Positions 18,028 through 28,869 are shown, counted from the stretch's first letter. The stretch is DNA of 64,000 nt from Ramlibacter sp. (GCA_013815685.1 JACDFR010000008.1:36776-100775); one strand, 5' to 3'. The notes: a model not told the origin generated them from the letters alone. Translations and numbers: made by a program.

Positions 18028-19844
18028 GCCGGGTGGCGGCCTTGCGTCCAGCGGGCAGCCCAGGCGGGCCAGACGTCGGCCGGGGTTTCCTCCCGCCAGC
18101 CGTGGCGCAACAGCTCCTGCCTGTCGGCCAGGCGGATGCCGGTACTTCCGGTCCGCAGCGGCTGCGCGCCGAGGTTCAATTCCAGCATGAGCACGTGGCC
18201 GTCGCCGTAGCGCCAGCACACGCGCAGGCCGGTGTCCGCCACGCGCTGCGCGGAGTGTTCACCGGTCAACAGCTGGTGCTGGCGTGGTGAGATGTGTGCC
18301 CGGCGCAGGGCCAGCGCATCCCGAACCAGCGCGAGCCAACGCCTGCCGTCCGCACCGTCCCGGTGCCCGTCATCCGGGCGGCTGGCCTCGAAGGTGGCGG
18401 CGGCGCACGGATCGGGCAACTGCGCGCCGGCATGGCCGAACTCGCGCTTGCGGCCTTCGCGCACCGCCTCGCGCAGCTCGCCTTGCCAGTCGGCGAAATA
18501 CAGGAAGGGCGTGGCCGCGCCGAACTCCTCGCCGAAGAACAGCATCGGCGTCGCCGGGGTGAGCAGCGCCAGCAGGGTGGCAAGCTCGCGCGCGCCCGGC
18601 GGCACCAGTTGCCCCAGTCGTTCGCCGAAGGCGCGGTTGCCGCTCTGGTCGTGGTTGTTGGCGTAGTTCACCATGGTGCCCAGCGGCTGCGGCGGCGCCT
18701 CGCGGCAGTCGCGCCGGGCACCGCCCGGCAGGCGCTCCGACGGCTCGAACAGCATCCCATGGGTGAGGCAGCGCGCCAGCAGGTTCATCGGCTCGCGACC
18801 GTAGTCGTGGTAGTAGCGTTGCGTTTCGCCCGTGAGGGTCACGTGCAGCGCATGGTGGAAGTCGTCGTTCCACTGGGCATCGTAGCGGCCGGGCTGCGGG
18901 TTTGCGGCGAGCCGGCCGTACTCGTTGTTTTCGTTTTCGACCACCAGGTGCACGTGGCGCCCCGGCGTGGCGCTGCGAACCGCCGACGATATTTCCTCGA
19001 CGATGTCGGGGCGGCTGCCGTCCGCGATGACATTGATGGCATCCAGCCGAAGCCCGTCGATCCGGTACTCGTTCACCCAGTACAGGGCGTTGTGCACGAA
19101 GAAGTCGCGCACCGCCCGGCTGGCGGCACCATCGAAGTTGATGGCCGCGCCCCATGGGCTGGAATGCGCCTCCGAAAAGAACTGCGGCGCGTAGTGGCCG
19201 AGATAATTCCCGGCCGGGCCGAAGTGGTTGTAGACCACGTCGAGGAAGACCATCAGGCCGAGCCGGTGCGCTTGCTGGATGAAGTGCTTGAATTCGTCCG
19301 GGGTGCCGTAGGCGGAGTGCGGCGCGTACGGCAGCACGCCGTCATAGCCCCAGCCGAACCGGCCCGGGAAGTCGGCCACCGGCATCACCTCGATCGCGGT
19401 AATGCCCAGCCGGGCCAGGTCTTCCAGGCGCCGGGCTGCGGCCGCGAACGTTCCTTCGGGCGTGTAGGCGCCCACGTGCATTTCGTACAGCACGACCTCC
19501 GCCCACGGCCGGCCCGTCCAGTCGTCGTCCCACTCGAATTGCAGCGGGTCCACCACGCAGCTGGGCTGGTGCACGCCGTGGGGGTTCTGGCGCGAGGCCG
19601 GGTCAGGGACGAGCAATTCTTCGTTGATACGCCAGTGATAGAGGGTGCCCGCACCGGCTTCGGGTACATGGCACTCCCACCATCCTTGCGCATCGCATTC
19701 GGCGGCAATCAGGCGGGGCGGGGCGGCGGGCGCACTGTAGAAAGCGAGTTCCGCCTGCCTGGCGGCGGGCGCCCAGAGCCGGAAGCTGGTCCCGCCTTTG
19801 GGGTTCAGAAAAGCGCCAAAGGGCATCTCATGGCTGCATCGCAT
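18024..19844 (-). CDS. treZ: maltooligosyl trehalose trehalohydrolase TreZ
   Basis: 606-residue GH13 enzyme that cleaves trehalose from the end made by TreY. An N-terminal CBM48-like domain (FGAFLNPKGGTSFRLWAP) precedes the barrel, with VVYNHFGPAGNYL, GLRLDAINVI (nucleophile Asp), VVENENNE (acid) and NYANNHDQSGNRAFGER. The first ATG at 19842-19844 follows an AGGA site about 8 bp upstream and overlaps glgX by 17 bp. A second in-frame ATG at residue 7, just after the glgX stop, is an alternative. The stop overlaps malQ/treY as ATGA. Confidence 0.92.
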   Translation of the reverse strand: MRCSHEMPFGAFLNPKGGTSFRLWAPAARQAELAFYSAPAAPPRLIAAECDAQGWWECHVPEAGAGTLYHWRINEELLVPDPASRQNPHGVHQPSCVVDPLQFEWDDDWTGRPWAEVVLYEMHVGAYTPEGTFAAAARRLEDLARLGITAIEVMPVADFPGRFGWGYDGVLPYAPHSAYGTPDEFKHFIQQAHRLGLMVFLDVVYNHFGPAGNYLGHYAPQFFSEAHSSPWGAAINFDGAASRAVRDFFVHNALYWVNEYRIDGLRLDAINVIADGSRPDIVEEISSAVRSATPGRHVHLVVENENNEYGRLAANPQPGRYDAQWNDDFHHALHVTLTGETQRYYHDYGREPMNLLARCLTHGMLFEPSERLPGGARRDCREAPPQPLGTMVNYANNHDQSGNRAFGERLGQLVPPGARELATLLALLTPATPMLFFGEEFGAATPFLYFADWQGELREAVREGRKREFGHAGAQLPDPCAAATFEASRPDDGHRDGADGRRWLALVRDALALRRAHISPRQHQLLTGEHSAQRVADTGLRVCWRYGDGHVLMLELNLGAQPLRTGSTGIRLADRQELLRHGWREETPADVWPAWAARWTQGRHPA

Positions 19845-22017
19845 CGGTATTTTCCTGGCTGGGTTGGGTCAGCAGCGCCATGGCGTGAGCCTGCAATACG
19901 TACTTCGCGGCGGGCGAGATGCGCGGGCCCGTCTCGAGGGAAAAATGGCCATCGGCCGTGTCGATGCGCAAGGTCCATTCGCCTGAGCCCGCATCGGGCA
20001 GGGTAAAGGAAACTTCTTCCCCGGATGCGTTGAAAAGCAGCATGACGCTGGCGCTGCGGGTGCCCACCCCGGCGAACTTGCCGTCGAGCATGGCCGCGAC
20101 GCAGCGGACGGTGGGGTTGTCCCATTCTTCCTGGGTCATCGGCAGGCCCCAGACGCTGTACCAGCCGATATCGCGGCGGCCCTGCGGATCCTCGGCGCCG
20201 GTGAACCAGTCGTTCAGGCGCAGCACGGAAAGCTCGCGGCGCAGGGCGATCAGCGCCGCGACGAAATCGATCAACGGATCGGCGCGCCGGGCCTCGCTCC
20301 AGTCGAACCAGCTCAACGGGCTGTCCTGGCAGTACGCGTTGTTGTTGCCCTCCTGGGTCCGGCTCATCTCGTCGCCGCCCAGCAGCAAGGGCACGCCGCG
20401 CGAGACGAACAGGGTGGTGAGGAAGTTGCGCTTCTGGCGCTCGCGCAGCGAAACGACCGCCGCGTCGTCGGTCGGACCCTCCACGCCGCAGTTCCAGCTG
20501 CGGTTGTGGCTTTCCCCGTCGCGGTTCTCCTCGGCGTTGGCTTCGTTGCGCTTCTCGTTGTAGCTCACCAGATCCTGCAACGTGAACCCGTCGTGCACCG
20601 TCACCACGTTGATGCTGCCGGCCGGGCGCCGATGGCTGGGGCCGTAGATGTCGGCCGACCCGCACAGGCGCGCCACGAACTCGGGCAGTGCCCCGTCGGT
20701 GCCGCGCCAGAAGTCGCGCACAGCATCGCGGTAGCGCCCGTTCCATTCCGACCAGCCGCGCGGGAAACCGCCGACCTGGTAGCCGCCTTCGCCGATGTCC
20801 CAGGGTTCGGCGATCAGCTTCACGCGGCGCAGCACCGGGTCCTGGGCGATGACGCTCAGGAACGGCGAGCGCTGCTCGAACGCGCCTGCGGCGTTGCGGC
20901 TGATGGCCGAGGCCAGGTCGAAGCGAAAGCCGTCGACATGCATCTCTTCCACCCAGTAGCGCAGGCTGTCCATGATGAGGCGCAGCGTTGCCGGGTGGGT
21001 CGCATCGATGGTGTTGCCCGTGCCCGTGAAATCGACGCAGTAGCGCTTGTTGCCGGCAAGCCGGTAGTAGGCGGGGTTGTCGATGCCCTTGAAGGAAAGC
21101 GTGGGCCCGAGGTGGTTGCCCTCGCAGGTGTGGTTGTAGACCACGTCGAGGATGACCTCGATACCTGCGGTGTGCAGGGCCTTGACCATGCGCCGGAAAT
21201 CATTGTGGTCGCCCGCTGCGCAATAGCGCGGCTCGGGGGCGAAAAAGCCCACGGTGTTGTAGCCCCAGTAGTTGGACAGGCCCAGGTCGACCAGCCGGCG
21301 TTCGTCGTTGAACGCCTGCACGGGCAGCAAGTCGACGGCGGTGACGCCCAGGCGCTTCAGGTGAGCAATGGCGGGCGGGGAAGCAAGCCCGGCGAAGGTC
21401 CCGCGCAAGTCAGGCGCGACTTCGTCCATCTGCCGGGTGAAGCCGCGCACATGAACCTCGTAGAACACGCTGTTTTCGAGCGGCGTGCGCGGCGGGGCGT
21501 CGGCGCCCCAGTCGAAGTGCGGATCGACCACGAGGCATTTGGCCGCTTCGGCCGAGTTGTCGGTGGTGTCCATCTTCAAGTCGCGCTGGGTCGAGCCCAG
21601 CGTATAGGCATATTGCCAGGACGCCCCGTGCAATGGCCGGTCGATCGCGTGGGCATAGGGGTCGAGCAACAGTTTGTGCGGGTTGCAGCGCAGCCCCGCC
21701 TCGGGGTCGTACGAGCCATGGACGCGCAATCCATAGCGGGCGCCTGCGCCGAGGCCTCGAACAAACCCGTGCCAGATATCGTCGCTGCGGCTGAGGATCA
21801 GCTCCAGGCGGCGCACTTCGCGCGCCCCCGCGGCGTCGAAAAGGCAAAGCTCCACCTTCTCGGCAATGCTGGAGTAGATCGCGAAGTTGACGCCATCCGC
21901 CGAAGGGCTGGCGCCCAGCGGCCATGTCTGGCCGGGCTCGCAGCGCTCCTGCACTGCGGATTCGGGCGGGGCCTTGCGGCGAGCGGCGGGTGTTCTGGCG
22001 ACGGCCTTCGCCGTCAT
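19828..22017 (-). CDS. glgX: glycogen debranching enzyme GlgX/TreX
   Basis: 729-residue GH13 debranching enzyme that hydrolyses alpha-1,6 branches of limit dextrins. CBM48 lies at about residues 30-120 ([19 protein letters not shown]). Barrel motifs follow: [23 protein letters not shown] (nucleophile Asp), [19 protein letters not shown] (acid Glu) and [18 protein letters not shown]. Linear chains it frees feed TreY and MalQ in the neighbouring fusion, the TreX-TreY-TreZ arrangement. The start overlaps glgC as ATGA and the end overlaps treZ by 17 bp. Confidence 0.93.
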   Translation of the reverse strand: MTAKAVARTPAARRKAPPESAVQERCEPGQTWPLGASPSADGVNFAIYSSIAEKVELCLFDAAGAREVRRLELILSRSDDIWHGFVRGLGAGARYGLRVHGSYDPEAGLRCNPHKLLLDPYAHAIDRPLHGASWQYAYTLGSTQRDLKMDTTDNSAEAAKCLVVDPHFDWGADAPPRTPLENSVFYEVHVRGFTRQMDEVAPDLRGTFAGLASPPAIAHLKRLGVTAVDLLPVQAFNDERRLVDLGLSNYWGYNTVGFFAPEPRYCAAGDHNDFRRMVKALHTAGIEVILDVVYNHTCEGNHLGPTLSFKGIDNPAYYRLAGNKRYCVDFTGTGNTIDATHPATLRLIMDSLRYWVEEMHVDGFRFDLASAISRNAAGAFEQRSPFLSVIAQDPVLRRVKLIAEPWDIGEGGYQVGGFPRGWSEWNGRYRDAVRDFWRGTDGALPEFVARLCGSADIYGPSHRRPAGSINVVTVHDGFTLQDLVSYNEKRNEANAEENRDGESHNRSWNCGVEGPTDDAAVVSLRERQKRNFLTTLFVSRGVPLLLGGDEMSRTQEGNNNAYCQDSPLSWFDWSEARRADPLIDFVAALIALRRELSVLRLNDWFTGAEDPQGRRDIGWYSVWGLPMTQEEWDNPTVRCVAAMLDGKFAGVGTRSASVMLLFNASGEEVSFTLPDAGSGEWTLRIDTADGHFSLETGPRISPAAKYVLQAHAMALLTQPSQENTDAMQP

Positions 22018-23306
22018 GCACGCACCTCCAGGGGCAGCTGGCCGGGCTCGCTCACGAGGCCATTGATGGCGCGGCGGGACGACAGGCCGTCGCGCGGCGG
22101 GAAGAATCCCGCGGGCACGACGACGATGCCGCTTTCGGTCACGGTGAAACGCTTGCGGTCTGCTTCCGGGTTGAAGCCGATGCGCTCATGCGCGGGCACG
22201 TCATTGTCCTGGTCGATGATGGCGCGGCGCACCTGGGCGCCCCGGCCGATGCGCGTGCGTTCCATCACGATGCAATGTTCCAGGCGCGCGCCGCGCTCGA
22301 CCAGCACCGAACGGCGCAGCATGGCGTGGTCCAGCTCGGCGCCGTCGACCACGCTGCCGGAGCCCACCACGGACCGATTGATCACCCCGTTTTCGATCTG
22401 GGCCGATTCGGCCTGGTCGGGACTCGCGTAAATGGGCCAGAGGCTGTTGGTCATGCGGAATTTGGGCGCAGCGCCCAGGGTGTCGAAGTGGGCCTCGAAG
22501 TATGCATCGATCGTGCCGACGTCGCGCCAGTAGCCGTGCTCCTCGTACGGCGCCGTGCCGGGGATGTTGTTGGTGTCGAAGTCGTAGGCCACCAGCTTGT
22601 GCGACTTCACCATCGAGGGCAGGATGTGCTTGCCGAAATCGCTGGTGCCGCTCTCGTGCATCTTGCGCAGCCCGGCCAAAAGGACGTCGGCGTTGAAGAT
22701 GTAGTTGCCCATCGACGCCAGGGCGTGGGTCCTGCTGCCGGGCATGGGCTCGCACGTGGCCGGCTTTTCCTTGAACTGCGTGATGCGGTGGTTGTCGTCG
22801 ATGCCGACGATACCGAACTGGTCGCACTGGCTCAGCCGGACCGGCAGCGTGGCCACGCTCGCATGGGCGCGGCTCTGGATGTGGAAATTGATCATCTGGC
22901 GCACATCCATGCGGTAGATGTGGTCCGCGCCGAACACGGCCACGATGTCCGGCTTGAAGGTTTCGATCAGGTGGATGTTCTGGTACACCGCGTCGGCCGT
23001 TCCCTGGAACCACTCCGGTCCGTTCCTCATCTGCGGCGGCACCACGGTGATGAAATGCTGCGGGATGAAACGGGCCATCGTCCACGACTGGCGCACGTGC
23101 TCGATCAGCGATTGCGACTTGTACTGCACCAGCAGGTAAGTCGAGTAGATCTCGGAATTGACGAGGTTGGACAGCACGAAGTCCACGATGCGGTGCTTGC
23201 CGTTGAAAGGTACTGCCGGCTTGCAGCGGTTGACGGTGAGGGGGTGCAGGCGCGAGCCTTCACCGCCGGCCATGACGAAAGCCAGGACGTTGTTACGGGC
23301 GGGCAT
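22014..23306 (-). CDS. glgC: glucose-1-phosphate adenylyltransferase GlgC
   Basis: 430-residue ADP-glucose pyrophosphorylase, the committed step of bacterial glycogen synthesis. The nucleotide-binding start [48 protein letters not shown] and the C-terminal left-handed helix repeats ([18 protein letters not shown]) are visible. Length fits the family (about 420-430). It overlaps glgB by 14 bp upstream and glgX by an ATGA downstream, so translation of the three is likely coupled. Confidence 0.95.
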   Translation of the reverse strand: MPARNNVLAFVMAGGEGSRLHPLTVNRCKPAVPFNGKHRIVDFVLSNLVNSEIYSTYLLVQYKSQSLIEHVRQSWTMARFIPQHFITVVPPQMRNGPEWFQGTADAVYQNIHLIETFKPDIVAVFGADHIYRMDVRQMINFHIQSRAHASVATLPVRLSQCDQFGIVGIDDNHRITQFKEKPATCEPMPGSRTHALASMGNYIFNADVLLAGLRKMHESGTSDFGKHILPSMVKSHKLVAYDFDTNNIPGTAPYEEHGYWRDVGTIDAYFEAHFDTLGAAPKFRMTNSLWPIYASPDQAESAQIENGVINRSVVGSGSVVDGAELDHAMLRRSVLVERGARLEHCIVMERTRIGRGAQVRRAIIDQDNDVPAHERIGFNPEADRKRFTVTESGIVVVPAGFFPPRDGLSSRRAINGLVSEPGQLPLEVRA

Positions 23307-25227
23307 GTTGTTCTCCGGTGGGGGCAGGCGACAGGTTGAAGGGCTGGTCGGTGAGAAGCAGCATCGCGAGCGGCGGCAAGGTAACTGCCAGGGTGGCCGG
23401 CTGGCCGTTCATCGGTACGTCCACGGCTTCGGCACGGCCAAAATTGCCCAGGCCGCTGCCGCCGTAAAAGCCGGCGTCGCTGTTGAGCAGCTCGTGCCAG
23501 GCGCCGGCATGGGGAACGCCAATGCGCAGACCGTGCCGCGGCGCGGGCGTCAGGTTGCACAGCGTGATCGCCAGCGCGTCATCGGGCCCGGCCCGGCGCA
23601 CGAACGCCAGCAACGTGGGGTCGTGCGTGTCCAGCGGGAGCCAGCCGAAACCCCGGCTTTCGAAGTCATGCACGTGCAGGGCCGGAATGCGGCGGTACGC
23701 GCTGTTGAGATCGGCCACCCAGCGGGCCATGCCGGAATGCATCGGCCGGGCCCAGAGGTGCCAGTCCAGGGTACGCTCGTGGTGCCATTCCTGCGGCTGG
23801 GCGAATTCACCGCCCATGAACAGCAGTTTCTTTCCCGGGTGTGTCCACATCAGCCCGTAGAGCGTGCGCAATCCGGCGAACCGCTGCCACTCGTCGCCCG
23901 GCTGCTTCTCGAGCAGGCTGCCCTTGCCGTACACGACCTCGTCGTGCGACAGGGGCAGCACGAAGTTCTCGTCGAAGGCGTAAGCGGCCGAGAAGCGGAT
24001 ATCGTCGCCGTGCCACTTGCGAAAGAAATGGGGCCGGGCCATATAGCGCAGCGTGTCGTTCATCCAGCCCATGTTCCATTTCATGCCGAAGCCCAGGCCG
24101 CCGTGGTGTACCGGCCGCGAGACACCGGGCCAAGCCGTTGACTCTTCGGCGATCATGTGTACGTCGGGGAACTGGGCGTAGACGGCGCTGTTGAGGTCTT
24201 CGAGAAAGCGCACGGCGTCGAGATTCTGGTTGCCGCCGTGCACGTTCGGCACCCATTGGCCCGGCTCGCGCGCGAAGTCCAGGTAGAGCATGGACGCCAC
24301 CGCGTCGACCCGGATGCCGTCGAAGTGGTATTTCTCCAGCCAGAAGAGCGCATTGCTGATGAGGAAGTCGCGCACTTCGTAGCGGCTGTAATTGAAGATC
24401 AGGCTGTTCCATTGCGGATGAAAGCCCAGCCGCGGGTCGGCGTGCTCGTAGAGCTCGGTGCCGTCGAACCGGGCCAGGGCGTGCGCATCGGACGGGAAGT
24501 GCGATCCCACCCAGTCCAGGATGACGCCGATGCCGCGCTGGTGCAGCGTGTCCACCAGCACCATCAGGTCCTGCGGCGTCCCGTAGCGCGCGCTGGGCGC
24601 GTAGTACCCGGTTGTCTGGTAGCCCCACGACCCATAGAACGGGTGTTCGGCGATCGGCATCAGCTCGACATGCGTGAAACCCAGCGCCTCGCAATGCGAG
24701 GCCAGCCGCAGCGCGATGTCGCGGTAATTGAGGAAGCGCCCATCTTCTTCGCGCTGCCACGAGCCGAGATGGACTTCGTAGATGGACATCGGCGCCCGGT
24801 GCGCCTGCTGCTGGCCGCGGCGCGCCATCCACGCGCGGTCGCCCCAGTGATGGCCGAGGTCCCAGATCTGGGACGCCGTGCCGGGCGGATGTTCGCAGCG
24901 CAAGGCGTACGGATCGGCCTTGTCGACCCACTCGCCGTGCGCGCCCTCGATGCGGTACTTGTAATAGTCCCCGTGCTTCGGGCCCACCAGGGTGCCGGTC
25001 CACCGGCCGCTGCCATCGGCCATCGGATCCAGGGCCTGGACATTCCAGCCGTTGAACGAGCCGACCACGCCGACCGAACGCGCATTGGGCGCCCAAACCG
25101 TGAAGCTCGCGCCGGCGGGCGTGCGGTGCGCGCCCATCGCGTCGAACTGGCGATGGTGATGTACGGCTGAGCCGGAGGGGGCGTTCGGGCCGGCATTGGA
25201 AGCGGCTGTGGTAGAGGTGCTGGTCAT
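23293..25227 (-). CDS. glgB: 1,4-alpha-glucan branching enzyme GlgB
   Basis: 644-residue GH13 branching enzyme. After a poorly conserved start, the CBM48 domain begins at [22 protein letters not shown], so the extra N1 domain of the E. coli enzyme (about 728 residues) is missing. Catalytic segments: [28 protein letters not shown] (nucleophile), [13 protein letters not shown] (acid) and [16 protein letters not shown]. The ATG at 25225-25227 is chosen because it starts the common region; the open frame upstream looks non-coding. It is the first gene of the glg/tre operon, and the 148 bp before it should hold the promoter. Confidence 0.93.
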   Translation of the reverse strand: MTSTSTTAASNAGPNAPSGSAVHHHRQFDAMGAHRTPAGASFTVWAPNARSVGVVGSFNGWNVQALDPMADGSGRWTGTLVGPKHGDYYKYRIEGAHGEWVDKADPYALRCEHPPGTASQIWDLGHHWGDRAWMARRGQQQAHRAPMSIYEVHLGSWQREEDGRFLNYRDIALRLASHCEALGFTHVELMPIAEHPFYGSWGYQTTGYYAPSARYGTPQDLMVLVDTLHQRGIGVILDWVGSHFPSDAHALARFDGTELYEHADPRLGFHPQWNSLIFNYSRYEVRDFLISNALFWLEKYHFDGIRVDAVASMLYLDFAREPGQWVPNVHGGNQNLDAVRFLEDLNSAVYAQFPDVHMIAEESTAWPGVSRPVHHGGLGFGMKWNMGWMNDTLRYMARPHFFRKWHGDDIRFSAAYAFDENFVLPLSHDEVVYGKGSLLEKQPGDEWQRFAGLRTLYGLMWTHPGKKLLFMGGEFAQPQEWHHERTLDWHLWARPMHSGMARWVADLNSAYRRIPALHVHDFESRGFGWLPLDTHDPTLLAFVRRAGPDDALAITLCNLTPAPRHGLRIGVPHAGAWHELLNSDAGFYGGSGLGNFGRAEAVDVPMNGQPATLAVTLPPLAMLLLTDQPFNLSPAPTGEQHARP

Positions 25228-25375
25228 GTGCTGAACCTTAGCGACGGATTTTGTGTCGTCTTGTATCAGCCGATTGCAGGAGACGCAGGCAAAGCTGCGT
25301 AGTCCCATGCCTACAAGGGGGCTGAACGTGCACCGACGGCCGTGTAAGCTCGGTACGACTCGGCAGCAGGCCGCT

Positions 25376-26086
25376 TTAAACGCCCAAGTACTGCTCGAGC
25401 AGTTGGGGCCGCGCCCTCAACTCATCCGATGTACCCGAGAAGACCACTTCGCCTTTGACGAGAATGACATTGCGGTCCGCGATCCGGGCGACATGCTTCC
25501 AGTTCTTGTCGACGATCACGCTGGAAATGCCGCTTTCGCGAATGAGCGCGCAGATGCGCCAGATCTCGCGTGCGATCAACGGCGCCAATCCTTCGGTCGC
25601 TTCGTCGAGGATGAGCACGTCCGGATTGGTCATGAGCGCGCGCCCGATGGTCAGCATCTGCTGTTCGCCCCCGGAAAGCTGTTGGCCGCCATGGCCCAGG
25701 CGTTCCTTCAGGCGGGGAAAGGTTTCCAGCACGCGATCGTAGGTCCAGTCGCGCTGCCCGCGTGACCCCGGCCGCGCGGCCATCTTCAGGTTCTCGACCA
25801 CGCTCAGGTTGCCGAAGATGCCGCGGCCCTCGGGCACATAGGCCACGCCCTTCCGGGCGATCTCGTGGGGCGGCTTTCCCGTCATGTCCCGCCCCATGAC
25901 CGCGACGCTGCCCGCCCGGGGCTTGACCAGGCCCATCAGTGTCTTGAGCAAGGTGCTTTTCCCCATGCCATTGCGGCCCATCAAGCCGATGGTTTCGCCC
26001 GGGCCTACCCTGAAATCGATCCCGCGCAGGATGTGGCCGGCGCCGTAATAGGTGTGCAGCGCCCTGGCGTCGATCAGCATTTCCAT
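25376..26086 (-). CDS. livF: branched-chain/aromatic-acid type ABC transporter ATPase LivF
   Basis: 236-residue ABC ATPase of the LivF class. Walker A GRNGMGKSTL (about residues 38-47), signature QLSGGEQQML and Walker B PDVLILDEATEGLAP are all present. Its start directly follows the livG stop (TAG then ATG). It energises uptake together with LivG, the permeases LivM and LivH and the binding protein LivK upstream. The position beside boxR-boxC-boxB suggests an aromatic acid such as benzoate as substrate rather than leucine (inference). Confidence 0.9.
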   Translation of the reverse strand: MEMLIDARALHTYYGAGHILRGIDFRVGPGETIGLMGRNGMGKSTLLKTLMGLVKPRAGSVAVMGRDMTGKPPHEIARKGVAYVPEGRGIFGNLSVVENLKMAARPGSRGQRDWTYDRVLETFPRLKERLGHGGQQLSGGEQQMLTIGRALMTNPDVLILDEATEGLAPLIAREIWRICALIRESGISSVIVDKNWKHVARIADRNVILVKGEVVFSGTSDELRARPQLLEQYLGV

Positions 26087-26842
26087 CTAGTGCTCCTCGC
26101 CCAGATAAGCCGATTGCACGGCCGCGTCGGCGCGTACTTGCGCCGGGGTGCCGCTGGCGATCACCTGCCCGTTGACCAGCACCGTGAGCTGGTCCGCCAG
26201 GGCAAACACGGCGTCCATGTCGTGTTCGACCAGCATGATGGCGTAACCGTCCTTGAGCTTGCGCAGCAGCTGCACCATGCGCTGCGCTTCGGCGGTCCCC
26301 ATGCCCGCCAGCGGCTCGTCCAGCAGAAGGACGCGCGGGCCCGTTGCCAGTGTCATCGCGATTTCGAGCTGGCGCTGCTCGCCATGGCTGATGGTGCCGG
26401 CGATGGCGTCGCGGCGGGGCCCCAGCCCGGACAGCTCCAGGGCTCGAGCGGCCTGTTCGTTGACGGATCCGGATCGCGCCGCCAGGCTGAGCCAGCGGGC
26501 GGCATGCGGCGTGCGCGACTGGGCGGCCAACCGCACGTTCTCCCATACCGAAAACGGCTGGAAGATGTTGGTCTTCTGGTAACTGCGCCCCAGGCCGGCC
26601 CGGGAAATCTTTTCCGGCTTCCACCCGGTCACGTCCTGGCCGCCCAGGACCACCTGACCCGCCGTGGGCGCCAGGTCGCCGGACAGGATATTGGTCAGGG
26701 TCGACTTGCCGGCGCCGTTGGGCCCGATCACGGCGTGGATACGGCCAGGCCACAGATCGAGTGAAACCTCATGGACGGCGGTGAGCCCGCCGAAGCGCTT
26801 GGTCAGGCCCTTGGCCGATAGCAGCGCCTCAGTCAACGTCAT
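26087..26842 (-). CDS. livG: ABC transporter ATPase LivG
   Basis: 251-residue ABC ATPase of the LivG class. The start at 26840-26842 is supported by a strong AAGGAGA site; the frame is open upstream through livM but without similarity. Walker A GPNGAGKSTL (about residues 39-48), a degenerate signature ISHGEQRQLE and Walker B RVLLLDEPLAGM are visible, plus the C-terminal LVEHDMDAVFALAD switch. It overlaps livM by 14 bp. Confidence 0.9.
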   Translation of the reverse strand: MTLTEALLSAKGLTKRFGGLTAVHEVSLDLWPGRIHAVIGPNGAGKSTLTNILSGDLAPTAGQVVLGGQDVTGWKPEKISRAGLGRSYQKTNIFQPFSVWENVRLAAQSRTPHAARWLSLAARSGSVNEQAARALELSGLGPRRDAIAGTISHGEQRQLEIAMTLATGPRVLLLDEPLAGMGTAEAQRMVQLLRKLKDGYAIMLVEHDMDAVFALADQLTVLVNGQVIASGTPAQVRADAAVQSAYLGEEH

Positions 26843-27824
26843 TCTCCTTGCGCCTGGCGAGCTGCTCGAACAGACCCAGCAGACCGCGCGGTGCGACCAC
26901 CACCACCAGCACGATGAACAGCCCCATCCACAGCTGCCAGTGCTTGCCGAGGTGAAAGGATCCCACGGTGGGCAAATCCTTGAACCAGTGGAGCAGGTAC
27001 TCGAAGGCAAATGCGCCCACGATGGCGCCGGCGAAGTTGCCCATGCCGCCCAGGATCACCATCATGATGGCGTGCGCGCTCATGTGAAAGCCCATGAGTT
27101 CCGGATTGACGTACCCGGTCTGCGCGGCCCAAAGGTAGCCCGCGAGCCCGGCCAGCGCGCCGGCCAGGGTGAATGTCGCGAGTTTGTAGCCGAAGGTGCC
27201 GTAACCCATGGCCCGCATGCGATGCTCGTTGACGCGGATGCCCGCCAGGACCCGGCCGAACGGGCTCCACAGCAGTCGGCGCAGGAAGGCATAGACCAGC
27301 AGTAGCAGGGCCAGTGTGAAGTAGTAGAAAACGAGCTTGTTGTCCAGGTCGAACAGCTTCGCGTCGGGCTTGAAATTCACGTAGATGCCGTCCGAGCCGC
27401 CCAGCGCCTTGTTATCGAAGAACAGGAAGAACACCATCTGCGCGAACGCCATGGTGACCATGATGAAGTAGATACCGTGCGTGCGGACCACGAAGAAGCC
27501 GATGACCAGCGCCGCCAGGCCGGAAGCCGCCACGGCTGCCGGCAGCGTCCACCACAGGCTGACCGGCTCGCCCGCGGGCGTGAGGAATGCCAGCGCGTAG
27601 CCGGCCAGGCCGAAGAACGCGGCATGGCCCAGCGACACCAGCCCGGCCACGCCCAGCAGCAGGTCCAGGCTCATGGCGAAGATCGCCAGGATCATCATGC
27701 GCGCGACCATCTGCGCATAGAACTCGGTGCCGAAGGCGGGAAACAGCGCGAGGGCGAGAAAGCCCAGCGCGAGCAGCACCTGCAGGCTGCGCGGGAGCGT
27801 TTCGAGATTTGCCTTCGCCGTCAT
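26829..27824 (-). CDS. livM: ABC transporter permease LivM
   Basis: 331-residue inner-membrane permease with about nine hydrophobic segments. It carries the family loops LDLLLGVAGLVSLGHAAFFGLAGY, RTHGIYFIMVTMAFAQM and GYLWAAQTGYVNPELMGFHMSAHAI. The start is the ATG at 27822-27824, which overlaps as ATGA a short frame running through the repeat element that separates it from livH. The normal 0-20 bp spacing of livH and livM has been stretched to about 180 bp by that element. Confidence 0.9.
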   Translation of the reverse strand: MTAKANLETLPRSLQVLLALGFLALALFPAFGTEFYAQMVARMMILAIFAMSLDLLLGVAGLVSLGHAAFFGLAGYALAFLTPAGEPVSLWWTLPAAVAASGLAALVIGFFVVRTHGIYFIMVTMAFAQMVFFLFFDNKALGGSDGIYVNFKPDAKLFDLDNKLVFYYFTLALLLLVYAFLRRLLWSPFGRVLAGIRVNEHRMRAMGYGTFGYKLATFTLAGALAGLAGYLWAAQTGYVNPELMGFHMSAHAIMMVILGGMGNFAGAIVGAFAFEYLLHWFKDLPTVGSFHLGKHWQLWMGLFIVLVVVVAPRGLLGLFEQLARRKENDVD

Positions 27825-28009
27825 GAGCCGCCGCCGGGCCGCCCCAAGGCGACGAAGGCCCCTTCGGGGGGAACGGGCCGCAGCGCAATGCCTCGGAACG
27901 TGCATAGCGTAGGCCCGTTGTCGGCTCGCTCCACTGTACAGCTGCGCGCACGGACGTTGCGCGAGCCGGCAGTGCACGTAGTGCCAAGCGTGGGGGCTAC
28001 ATCCGTCAT
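27818..28009 (-). repeat. variant palindromic repeat inserted between livH and livM, flanked by ATGACGG
   Basis: The insert reads, on the minus strand, from GCCCCCACGCTTGGCAC to GGGGCGGCCCGGCGGCGG, the same ends as the copies at cysH and exbB/exbD. An extra internal part of about 100 bp contains CGGCTCGC/GCGAGCCG inverted repeats. ATGACGG stands at both edges (plus-strand CCGTCAT at 27818-27824 and 28003-28009). A 62-codon frame starts in the upstream ATGA, overlapping the livH stop, and ends in the downstream ATGA, overlapping the livM start. Confidence 0.85.
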
Positions 28010-28869
28010 TGCTTGAAAAGTCCTTCCGGTTTCCAGAGCAGCACGGCGGCCATCAGCATGTAGACCAGCATCCCCGCCACTTGCGGCAGCAGCACCTTGC
28101 CGAAGGTGTCGACCAGGCCGACGAGCAGCGCGGAGATCAGTGCGCCGCGCACCGAGCCGATGCCGCCTATGACTACCACCACGAAGCACATGATGAGGAC
28201 CTGCGAGCCCATATTGGGATAGACGCTGGAGATCGGCGATGCGATCATGCCCGCCGCCGTCGCAAGGGCCACGCCGATCGCAAACACGATGGCGTGGATG
28301 AACTTGATGTCGACGCCCAGCGCCTCGGTCATGTCGCGGTTGAATGCGCCCGCGCGGATCTTCATGCCCAGGCGGGTCTTGGAGATGAGCAGATAAAGCC
28401 CGATCGCCAATGCCACGCACACACCCGATATGAACAGCCGGTACACGGGGTAGGAGAGGTTGTCGGTGAGGGGCACCGAGGCAGACAGCAGCTCGGGTAT
28501 CTTCACGCCGTGGACGTTGTCGCCCCAGAGTATCGAACGCGTCTCCTCGAAGATGTAGATCAGGCCGAAAGTCAGCAGCACCTGGTCCAGGTGGTCGCGT
28601 TGGTAGAAGTGGCGAAACAGCAGCCGCTCCAGCACCAGGCCGAACAGCACAGAGAGCACAGCGCCGCCGATGATGGCCACCGTGAAGCTGCCTGTCATGC
28701 TGGAGATCGACCACGCCAGGTAGGCGCCCAGCATGTAGAAGCTGCCGTGGGCGAGATTGACCACGCCCATGATGCCGAAGATCAGCGTGAGGCCGGCCGC
28801 CAGCATGAACAGCAGCAGCCCGTACTGCACGCTGTTCAAGAGCTGGATCAGGAAGTTTGCGAAATCCAT
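28006..28869 (-). CDS. livH: ABC transporter permease LivH
   Basis: 287-residue permease of the LivH class with about eight hydrophobic segments and the conserved LNSVQYGLLLFMLAAGLTLI, GVVNLAHGSFYMLGAYLAW and RAGAFNRDMTEALGVDI (EAA-like loop) stretches. The C terminus ends KPEGLFKQ, as usual. Its stop overlaps the repeat element's small frame as ATGA. It starts 74 bp downstream of the terminator-like hairpin after livK. Confidence 0.9.
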   Translation of the reverse strand: MDFANFLIQLLNSVQYGLLLFMLAAGLTLIFGIMGVVNLAHGSFYMLGAYLAWSISSMTGSFTVAIIGGAVLSVLFGLVLERLLFRHFYQRDHLDQVLLTFGLIYIFEETRSILWGDNVHGVKIPELLSASVPLTDNLSYPVYRLFISGVCVALAIGLYLLISKTRLGMKIRAGAFNRDMTEALGVDIKFIHAIVFAIGVALATAAGMIASPISSVYPNMGSQVLIMCFVVVVIGGIGSVRGALISALLVGLVDTFGKVLLPQVAGMLVYMLMAAVLLWKPEGLFKQ

